Shown one piece after another: positions 32,888-42,069 of a stretch of 64,000 nucleotides of DNA. Position 1 is the stretch's first letter; each line of letters begins with the position of its first letter. The translations under genes and the position numbers were made by a program. The stretch spans positions 1,240,001 through 1,304,000 of the forward strand of contig NC_052393.1 of the NCBI RefSeq assembly GCF_009389715.1, in the 5' to 3' direction. This DNA comes from Phoenix dactylifera (lineage: Eukaryota > Streptophyta > Magnoliopsida > Arecales > Arecaceae). Under the pieces are notes generated by a model, which saw only the letters and a program-made list of their open reading frames with translations, made no database searches and was not told the DNA's origin.

Positions 32888-35800
32888 TCATTGGGCTTTA
32901 GGAGGAGGGTATTTGATGGCATTTTTGACAATTTTTTTGGTGGCTGCATCTGCTAGATTAATGCCACATATATCAGATAATTGTATCAGGTATAGTAGGA
33001 CATCTGAAAGCTCCTCTCCAAGATGCTCCTTATCAGATTCTTTCCAATTTGGCAGACCTCTGGCCACTTCTCCCCTCCACATGAATATTTCTGAGAGCTC
33101 CCCCACTTCACCAATCTGTTCAAGAGAATAGATGTGCTAGGTTATATTTGAGTTGATGGTAAATATGCAACAAGGTGAAAACCCTAAAGGTATTACTTAC
33201 AAAAAACCCTAAAGGAGTTGGAAAACCATCATAAAATACCTAAATAATATGAATTAAAAATTTGAAACATTCTTTTCAAGAATAACCCTAAAACATTCGA
33301 ATATCACATTTATGCTTGTTTATAGCTGAATTGCTACATGCAGTTCAATTATCAAATGGTGAGAAGGAAAGAATCATATACTTATTGCAGTCTTATGTTC
33401 CATAAAGCATCTAAAATATTATTAGGGTAATTATCTTTGACTAGTGTTCCTGATTTTTGTCGAAAGGAAAACAATGTCAATAATAGTGCTTTCACATTCA
33501 AACTCACTTGGCAAGGCAGGAAATTCGACAGTCAGCCAAGATAAGTGGGGGTGTGTTTTAGAGAGAGAGAGAGAGAGAGCCCTAGTCTCTGATCAGCAAC
33601 AGTTGGTGACTGCTTAGCATCCCCTCTTATCTGCTTATTTCTTTTGGCTTGCTCAGAATAATATGACATCACATTTCTTATAATGACAATGTGAAGTATC
33701 AAAACATGCCACCTATTTGTAGAATACCACTTAGCAAAGTAGCAAAATTTGAGTAACTCATCCAGAACCTATAGTTGTTAATTAATGGGGATGCTGATAT
33801 CTTGCAATATGAGTTGTTTGATGATGAAATATACCAATGTGAATAGTGGCGAGGTGCTACAGCTGGTCTGTTTCGCGATATTGAATTTATATTATTTCAG
33901 TTAGCATCAAGAATTCCTACAGCTCTTGTTACAAGGATATGACTGTTAATTTCTCACAAAGCCTATAGTAATGAACAACTAAACGATGTGGAAATAAATC
34001 TGATTTTTGGAGCACATGAACATGATATCAAATACAAAACCAACTCAAAAGGCGAATTTTGCAAAAATCGCTTCTTCAAAACTTTATTTTTTTCGAACAA
34101 TAGGGTGTCGGATCACCATGCTTCTATTCACTTTGAAGGAAAGTAAAAACAAGCAGGATGTAATTAATTCTAAATCATAGGCATCTTCATGATCAGCTCT
34201 ATGGATCATGTAAATTAAACAGTCACAGAAAACAAGTATAACCTGAATAAACTAATGGCTGTGGAGATTGGAGATAGACAGGAAAATATCTTATTTGTAC
34301 CTAGTGTCCCTTCCATGAGGCAATTCTAAGAAAACTCATCCTCGACGAGCATCGCATTGAGCAAGCAATGAGTATGCATGCTTGCTTTCTTCTTGCTTCC
34401 ATTAACTCATTAATACGAGTCAAGTTATGTTTAGCATCGAACTGTTGCCATTGAGGCGAACATGAACATCAACATCAACATCATCATCATCATCATCATC
34501 ATCATCATGTTAAACCTATGCAAGGGTATGAAAGCCTTGCGAAATAAAAGAGCCCTTCCAACCATGCTCTATAGTTTACAGCAAAAGACCACCCAGTCCC
34601 CCACATTCCCCATTAAAAGTACCATAAAGTGCAGCTCAGCCTCCCATAAGAACATGTCACTAGTTCCTGTTGTGATTGGCTCCACCTTTTAATCTGCCAC
34701 CCACTTCACTGGAGCAGCATAAAATGTTGTTGAGGCCATTGCCACATGACAAATAAAATTATGGACTCCCCTCAAAAGATAATATAAAATTATAGACACC
34801 CAAAGAAAACATTTTATGACCTCCACCTCAGATTGCACCTCTCTTTAGCTCAAATCCACCAACCCATTTTAACTAAAACCAGGTTCTCCTCATAGTGGGC
34901 CTCAAGTGCATCATCATCACTCGCATATTATAAGGCCCTCAAACTCAATCTTTTGGCTGAATTGACTCCAGATTGATTTCTTTAGGAGGATGATTTAGCT
35001 AAGCAACCTTCTGAAAAGGACAAAAGCTACTGCTCTAAGAACATATTATACTGGAAAAACTATTCAAAATGGTGCAAGGCTTATAGAAACCAATGGCATT
35101 GTGAATTGGATATTTTTGGATGGTTTCTCTTGGAGGATGGCCTTGCGGAATGAGAGAGTAAGAATATGGAATAATGTCAGAACTTATTCATGGATCTTAG
35201 CTGACATTATTGCTGCGCTAGCTTATCAAATAATCACCGTCGAAAAATAAGCAGGCGTGGTAATAAGGCTTTGTAGATGCAGCATGCAGACTTAAACAAA
35301 AAAAATTCAGCATAAGTTCTTCACCATAATTTTCAAGTTGAAACCTCATATTCAAGAATTCATTGAAACAAGCAAAACAAAATTAAACAAAAAAAATATA
35401 TTAAGTTTTGAAGATATAATTAAGAAAATCCTTGAGTAAATATGTTATGATTAGTTCCATTAAGAGATTGGAGAGCAGAACTGGACAAAACTTTTTTTTC
35501 TGACCAATCAAGAGAAAAAAAAAATCTCAAAATGGTTAATAATTACAGAAGTTTAAGAGGAATTTGCCTGAAAAAAAAAATGATAAGGAAACATAACCAC
35601 TACCGATCTATGATGCTATGATGTTTGTGATGATAATCTCATTAATTTTTCTCCATATTCCAACTATGTGGACTACCAGAAACATAACCACGGAAATTAA
35701 CCAGGAATTGTTCACTACCACCACTTTATGGTTATATCTAGTACCCCTTTATGCTTTGCTACAAAGAGAAATGTGAGGGATCTTCCCATCAAAAAATAGA

Positions 35801-36109
35801 AGAAAAAAAATCTTTTCCTGCCAAGGATATCACATCCATGTTCTAATGATGCGACGGCATAAAACCGAACTAATCTTCGATTAAGAACATGAAAAAAAAA
35901 ACAAGATAAACTAATATTACTGAGAAAATCAACAACCCAAGGATCGAGTTGTGGATGCGTAACGAAGTAAAAATTCTTACCATAGCAAGCAGCAGATTCC
36001 TTGGGCTGTGGTACTGCTCCCAGTCCCTCTCCTTGGAAAACTCCTCAAGCTTCCTTGAGAGCTCCTTGAGACTCACATCTGTCGTCACCTTTCCCTCTTC
36101 TCTCTCCAT
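32888..36109 (-). CDS. DCTPP1: dCTP pyrophosphatase 1-like protein (MazG fold)
   Basis: Two exons, 36109-35981 and 33115-32888, with one 2865-bp GT..AG intron in phase 0, encode 118 residues. The start is the ATG of MEREEGKVTTDVSLKELSRK. The all-alpha NTP-pyrophosphohydrolase core runs from about residue 12 to 110. The metal ligands of the family are all present: E46 and E49 in IGEVGEL, E78 and D81 in EELSD. QYHSPRNLLLAM corresponds to the substrate-pocket helix. Such enzymes hydrolyse dCTP and modified dCTPs to dCMP and pyrophosphate, cleaning the nucleotide pool. It is shorter than the human protein (170 residues) because both tails are short. The symbol is by similarity only. Confidence 0.88.
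34468..34510. repeat. (ATC)n trinucleotide repeat
   Basis: About 40 bp of CAT/ATC trinucleotides within the intron of the dCTP pyrophosphatase-like gene. No other significance seen. Confidence 0.95.
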
Positions 36110-36553
36110 TCTCTCCTTCTTCTCTCCTTCCGTGCCTCCTTGTTTATCTCTGGGCAGTGGGGAGAGGGTGGAAGGGTATTGGTGCTTTATAAAGTGGGAA
36201 GGTGAATTTGAAATAAATTAAGGCATAAACAAATGAAAAGAATGTATCCATATTGGAAGAAAATGGCAAGGAATGGGTGGAGGAGGAGGTGTAAGCGGAC
36301 ACGGCTCGTATAATGTTTAATGCTTGCGAGTCCAGCACCCACCATGCACGATGGCCGCCTCGCCCGTCCAAAAATGACGAGGGACTATTAAGTGAGGCCA
36401 TGTGGTTTGTATTGTCTCCATTCAGTGCATCTCACTCCTAACCAAACTGTCATAGTCCCATATCGGCTCATTAAAGAGTTTATTAGCATGAGCCGGTCCT
36501 TCTTTCAATTGCTTAAGCTTTTGGATCATGTGTCCACGATAAATAGTAATTTT
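36110..36553. other. Upstream region of the dCTP pyrophosphatase-like gene
   Basis: A CT-rich stretch directly before the ATG is probably 5' leader. Around 36446-36530 the sequence TAGTCCCATATCGGCTCATT resembles part of a plant LTR, but no element ends could be set. Confidence 0.4.
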
Positions 36554-38418
36554 TTTTTGCATGAATACCCTCCTAAATATCGAATTTTACATAAATACTC
36601 TTCCAAATTGATATTTGTATATATACCCTCGTAAAATACTTGTTTTGCTATTCTACTCTTTTTTTATTCTTATTTCTGCATGTGTACCCACACCATCTAA
36701 TACTGTTAAAAAAATTAACGGTTTTAAATTAAAATAACCAAAATATTTTTAATGGGTAGATGTGCAAAAAGAAACATATATAAGGCGATCGCGATGAAGA
36801 ACAAAAAAATAATTTCAAATTTTTATTTTATTTTTAATTAAAATAAATATAGTTTTTATTAACGGTTTTAGAGAAACTGTTATATTAGAGACATTTGTGC
36901 AAAAATAGTATTTTATGAGGGTACAGAAATAAATATAAATTTTAAAAAGATATTTATGCAAATTTGAATTTTTAAAAAGGTATTTGTTGTGGGGGGGTGC
37001 ACCCGAATTTAGTCCCACATCGGCTAGTAGCGGAAAGGTTCTGTGCCTTAAATGGGGGGTGGAAATCCTTTCCTCTTGAGGGCCCTTTTGTGGGACAAAA
37101 CCGTGAGGGCACCAGTCTCCCCCCGTCTGCGCTGGACGCGCGGGCCGGAGCGCCCAAAGCGGACAATACCTCGGGAGGAATGCAGTCCTCTTTCTCTGCT
37201 AGCTTAATGTGGGCTAACTGTTGCGTGAGGCTCCGGCCAAAGCGTCCGTCCCCGCAACAGATTGGCGCTAGAGGAAGGGCCGCGCCCCTTGCCGCAGACT
37301 ATCCCTAGGACTGGGAGGCGCCACAGGAACCTTCCCGCTAGGGGGGCTATGTTGTTGGGGGGGTGCACCCGAATTTAGTCCCACATCGGCTAGTAGCGGA
37401 AAGGTTCTGTGCCTTAAATGGGGGTGGAAATCCTTTCCTCTTGAGGGCCCTTTTGTGGGACAAAACCGTGAGGGCACCAGTCTCCCCCCGTCTGCGCTGG
37501 ACGCGCGGGCCGGAGCGCCCAAAGCGGACAATACCTCGGGAGGAATGCAGTCCTCTTTCTCTGCTAGCTTAATGTGGGCTAACTGTTGCGTGAGGCTCCG
37601 GCCAAAGCGTCCGTCCCCGCAACAGATTGGCGCTAGAGGAAGGGCCGCGCCCCTTGCCGCAGACTATCCCTAGGACTGGGAGGCGCCACAGGAACCTTCC
37701 CGCTAGGGGGGCTATGTTGTTGGGGGGGTGCACCCGAATTTAGTCCCACATCGGCTAGTAGCGGAAAGGTTCTGTGCCTTAAATGGGGGTGGAAATCCTT
37801 TCCTCTTGAGGGCCCTTTTGTGGGACAAAACCGTGAGGGCACCAGTCTCCCCCCGTCTGCGCTGGACGCGCGGGCCGGAGCGCCCAAAGCGGACAATACC
37901 TCGGGAGGAACGCAGTCCTCTTTCTCTGCTAGCTCAATGTGGGCTAACTGTTGCGTGAGGCTCCGGCCAAAGCGTCTGTCCCTGCAACAGATGGCGCGCC
38001 AGGTAGGGGCGCCTCCTCCGACAGTTGACTACCCCTCAGGATTGTGGAGGCTCAATAACTTTCCCGCTGGGGGGCTATGTTGTAGGGGGGGTGCACCCGA
38101 ATTTAGTCCCACATCGGCTAGTAGCGGGAAGGTTCTGTGCCTTAAATGGGGGTTGGAAAATCTTTCCTCTCGAGGCGCCTTTTGAAGGGCAAAACCGTGA
38201 GGGCAGTGGTCTCCCCCCGTCTGCGCTGGACGCGCGGGCTGGAGCGCCCAAAGGGCAGTGGTCTCCCACCGTCGGCGCTGGACGCGCGGGCCGGAACGCC
38301 CAAAGCGGACAATACCTCGGGAGGAACGCAGTCCTCTTTCTCTGCTAGCTTAATGTGGGCTAGGCTGTTGTGTGAGGCTCCGGCAGAATGCCGTCCCCGC
38401 AACAGTATTCATGCAAAA
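36554..38418 (+). mobile_element. Fold-back MITE, copy D, split by a TRIM array
   Basis: The left part, 36554-36984, begins TTTTTGCATGAATACCCTCC. The right part resumes at 38405 with GTATTCATGCAAAAT, the inverted copy of the start. The whole unit without the insert is about 445 bp. Its halves pair with each other: CCCTCGTAAAATAC with GTATTTTATGAGGG, and CATCTAATACTGTTAA with TTAACGGTTTTAGA. It is the clearest copy for defining the family ends. Confidence 0.82.
36985..38404 (+). mobile_element. Tandem TRIM array (four LTRs, three short interiors)
   Basis: LTRs at 36985-37259, 37350-37624, 37715-37989 (275 bp each) and 38078-38404 (327 bp, with an internal 52-bp repeat) begin TGTTG and end CAACA. 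Interiors of 90, 90 and 88 bp lie between them. The array is flanked by one GTATT duplication (36980-36984 and 38405-38409), so it behaves as one insertion. Interiors 1 and 2 start GA and then TTGGCGCTAGAGGAAGGGCC (primer site) and end in a purine run GGGGGGCTA. Interior 3 is different, with primer-site sequence TGGCGCGCCAGGTAGGGG. No coding capacity, as is normal for terminal-repeat retrotransposons in miniature. The LTRs carry the plant motif TTAGTCCCACATCGGCTAG. The first three LTRs are near-identical and the fourth is more diverged. Confidence 0.92.
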
Positions 38419-39730
38419 TATCCAAAATAGTATTAGGCGAGATCCATCGTGTGTCTCCTTCCAACCATGGTTCCGATATGTATAACCGGATTCTGATTTA
38501 TTTTTAGCTGTCTAACCTAACTCATTTTTTTTAGTGTTTCATCTTCTGATTAGTATGATGCATATTAGTCGGAACTTCTCTTTCACTCCTAAGAAATAGA
38601 TGATATTACGAGGCACCTGTTCAATCATATGGAAAGTTTCTTTTGCCAAGTGAAATGGAAGGGATTGGTGTGACTAGAAGAGAAATTGATGCAATATTCA
38701 ATTTGTCACGCAAGCATCGATAGGTCGACCTGCATGATCAAACGGTGCTTGAAAACATATTACTCTAAAAATGTCGGTGCAGCATGCATCACAGTGTTTG
38801 GCTTCTTATTTGATAAGTAGAAGTGACTATGACTTATATTCAAATGACTAACTAGGAGCAATCATCAGCAAGGTCTATACCTTTTCATCTTTGAAGCATT
38901 TTAGTCCCGTAAAGCATTGTCAATTTGGAGGCCGTCGACATCGAATCTAAAGAAATCAATAATTGGCAACTGATTGATCCATGATTCCAAGTGCATCTCT
39001 ACCAATTCTAAAGTACCATAGCATGAGCAAACCACAATTTCATGTGCAAACTTAAAAGAAACAACATCAAGCATTGGAATTATAGATAGCAAAGAGAATC
39101 TCAAACCAAAATTTGTATGAGCACGTCTTTGCAATGTGAATTTAAATTCAACAAACTAGGCCTTGTACCTAATAAGAAGCCTCCCAATGAATAATGTCCT
39201 ACCTAATTTAAATCAATTCTATTATTTTAGCTGAATCGGGCTATAAATTTCATTCATATATAAATCAATTACAATAAGTTTGTTAATCGAACTCATGCAA
39301 CGCGTAGTGCAAGCCCAGTTCTTCTCCCAATTGGCTTCTTGAACCTACTAAAGTTTCAGCAGTAAATTATTCTATTACTACGAAACCCCACTCAAACCAT
39401 TATTGATCATATTAATAGTTGTAATGGCTCTTATTTTTTCCTATTATTTATCCCACTTTGTAGATTATGAATTATTTAATTTTATAATAACAAAATATTA
39501 CAATAACTTTTTTAAGTATATCAAAATGGAAAGTGATGAAATAATAATAGAAAAATAATAACGATCTGTCTAACTAAATTTTTATTTAATAAAAAGTTTT
39601 TTTTCTGGTGTATACCTTTTTGGAAAGGAAAAGAGCTAAAAACATTTGAAATTTGGGGATAAAACCTTATTTTACTGAAAGAAGAGCGCTATAAGTAACA
39701 ACCATATTTATTTATTTATTTATTTTTTTG
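38419..39730. other. Intergenic region upstream of RPL14
   Basis: AT-rich, with no recognised gene. The minus-strand frame near 38901-39134 has no family resemblance. Confidence 0.5.
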
Positions 39731-39795
39731 GGGTTACCGCAAAACGGTTGTAACGGCCGTTATGATGCCGTAACGGCGGTAGCGGATATCGTTTT
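39731..39795. promoter_or_regulatory. AACGG cluster with palindrome upstream of RPL14
   Basis: Within 35 bp there are AACGG cores at 39743-39747, 39752-39756 and 39772-39776, plus a reverse core at 39757-39761. TAACGGCCGTTA at 39751-39762 is a perfect 12-bp palindrome. AACGG is the core of the MSA element bound by three-repeat MYB factors at G2/M genes, so a cell-cycle input is possible. It lies about 170-200 bp upstream of the RPL14 ATG. It could also be the end of a decayed inverted-repeat element. Confidence 0.35.
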
Positions 39796-39885
39796 TTGCC
39801 GTCGATCTTGTGCCCTAGATCGGACGGCCAGGGAAGCGAAATAAAACCTCAATCGCTCCCACTCGCAGACCTAAAGCCGCGAGGA

Positions 39886-39892
39886 AAACCCT
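39886..39892 (+). promoter_or_regulatory. Telo-box AAACCCT upstream of RPL14
   Basis: AAACCCT lies 52 bp before the RPL14 start codon, followed by the pyrimidine-rich CTCTTAACTCTTCCTCCCTC that probably contains the start of transcription. Telo-boxes near the transcription start are typical of plant ribosomal-protein genes. Confidence 0.55.
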
Positions 39893-39943
39893 CTCTTAAC
39901 TCTTCCTCCCTCGCGCGCCGTAGGTCTCTCCCCTCTCCCAAGA

Positions 39944-42069
39944 ATGGTGAGAGCTCTAGATTCTGCGCATTTCCTCTTCGATCCATCGATTCCTTCGTCT
40001 CTTTTGAAGAATATTTCGATCTTTTGCTGTTCTGTGGCTAATTTGGGGTTTTTTCTTTTGAATTCTGAAGCCGTTCAAGCGTTATGTGGAGATCGGGAGG
40101 GTTGCTCTTGTCAACTATGGGAAGGAGTACGGCAGGCTCGTCGTCATCGTCGACGTCGTCGATCAGAATCGAGTACGTTTCTTTCTCTTTCGATTTTTCC
40201 GCTATACCTTGTTCTCTTGAATTTGGTTGTATTTTTTGGTTGCAGAAATATGCGTTGGTTGTTGATAGATAATTGTTTCTTTGACTCCATGATGTAGTTT
40301 TTTTCGGTTGATTATTAGTCATCTTGATGTGATTCGTTACTTGTTCTTGATGTCCGCTTTTTCGGATCTCAGAGTTTGGTTTCTTTCATACCGTGCGAGT
40401 AATTAATCAAAAAGCAGGGATTTTTCGAGTACTTTCATGGTTTAAAATGAACCATCGATATCCCGCAAATTCTGAGCCATATTTTTTTTTTTGATACAAA
40501 TTAGCAATACACCAGTATGCTTGAAGTCATCTCCAACCCTTATTTATTCCATTGAAATGTCCCAACCAATTACATATTGTTGAGGTAGTGACTACTAGCT
40601 TTCTCTACTTCAGGCTCTTCCGAGGGCCTTTGTTCGAGGTGAGGTTCTATAGTTTGATGGTTATCTTACGCGTTGCGTTGTCAGCTTTGCTACCGACGCT
40701 TCATCTTAAGTGCTTTGCTACCGAGGCTCAGCATAAAGGACGCTCCTATCTATAGGCTAAGTCGTCGAACCCAGGAAGAGAAGGCCTACCAAGAATCCAG
40801 CACTAGAAATAACCACGTCAACTTACTGTTATGTATAGCTAAAAAAAGATTCTAAGGTTAACTTTTTTCTGCCAGCATTGCTATCATTCTGCATCTTCTG
40901 GATGATTTTATGGTTTGTGATTGATTTGTTAGATCGCATCCCCGATGGATATTTTGTTTCGATGTGATGTTTGAGATAACATGATTTATATTATACTTAT
41001 TCAATTGTCACAAAGGAACTTGTTTGCATGTAGAGTTTGTGATCTTGTTTTTATTACCTTCAAGTGCTACATGGCCATGAGCTTTTAGTTCTGGTAATTA
41101 CTATGAGAATGTCATGTTATAATACTAATCAGTGTCATGTCGAAATACTGGATTTACGTTTTTGTTTATTTTATTACATGTTGCAAAGAATAAAACAGTT
41201 CTAATCTGAGACCAGCTGAGTTCTATTACATGTCGAAATAATCTTGTACTGATCTTTCACCATCAAGAATGTAGTGAGGAAATGAAGGGCTCTTAGTTTC
41301 CTGGTCCGTCTACTCTATGTTTTACATATGTTTTATTATTTAGTGAAAATTATGCTGTATATACTTGTTATCTTTGTTGGTCTAGGTTTAGGTTCAATTG
41401 TAAGGTGTGAAATCGTGAACATCTCTTTGTGCAATTATAAAAAAAGACTTATTTGTGTAGATTTTCAGATTGTACTTGTACTTTCTGACGGCACACTTTA
41501 CAAATCTAGGTTGCTCAAGTTGATAATTATTTTGGTGTTTCTTATATCTTATCCTTTGTTTAACAAAAAAAAAATTGTCAGGCTTTGGTTGATGCCCCAG
41601 ACATGGTGCGAGGCCAAATGAACTTCAAGAGGCTTTCTTTGACTGATATAAAGATTGACATTCCAAGGCTTCCTAAAAAGAAGTCCCTGATTGCTGCCAT
41701 GGAAGCTGCTGGTATGCTATTGGTTTTCCCTAGTTTGAAATGGTTAACGACATATGGCTGCTTTTCTTTGATCCCTTCGGGTGCTTCTGCTGATCTATTT
41801 CCGATCTATTTCCGATCGCAGATGTTAAGAACAAATGGGAGAACAGCTCATGGGGAAGGAAGCTGATCGTGCAGAAGAGGAGAGCTTCGCTGAATGACTT
41901 TGACAGGTTCAAGGTGATGCTGGCAAGGATCAAGGTTTGTTACAAACCATTAACAATTTGCTCTCACTCTCTCTCTCAATTATTCATTTTTTCCCCACTC
42001 TATTATGTTCAGAGAGGAGGCGCTATCCAGCAAGAGCTTGCAAAACTTAAGAAGCAGAATGCATCTTGA
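39944..42069 (+). CDS. RPL14: 60S ribosomal protein L14 (eL14)
   Basis: Complete five-exon gene, coding parts 39944-39946, 40071-40172, 41582-41711, 41822-41934 and 42013-42069, for 134 residues, the usual plant length. The first coding exon holds only the ATG, then GTGAGA opens a 124-bp intron. The next exon continues [20 protein letters not shown], the SH3-like/KOW-type N-terminal barrel of eL14. Later exons give [20 protein letters not shown], the basic helix region [20 protein letters not shown], and the tail [15 protein letters not shown]. The protein is a component of the large cytosolic ribosomal subunit. All borders are GT..AG with phases 0, 0, 1, 0. Upstream promoter signs are a telo-box and pyrimidine tracts. 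Confidence 0.96.

Noticed and set aside
36446-36545. TAGTCCCATATCGGCTCATT stretch as a separate LTR element
   Set aside because: Only one LTR-like motif, with no ends, partner repeat or target duplication.
36972-38430. Repeated 60-120-residue frames in the TRIM array
   Set aside because: They repeat with the LTR period and arise from LTR sequence. TRIMs are non-coding.
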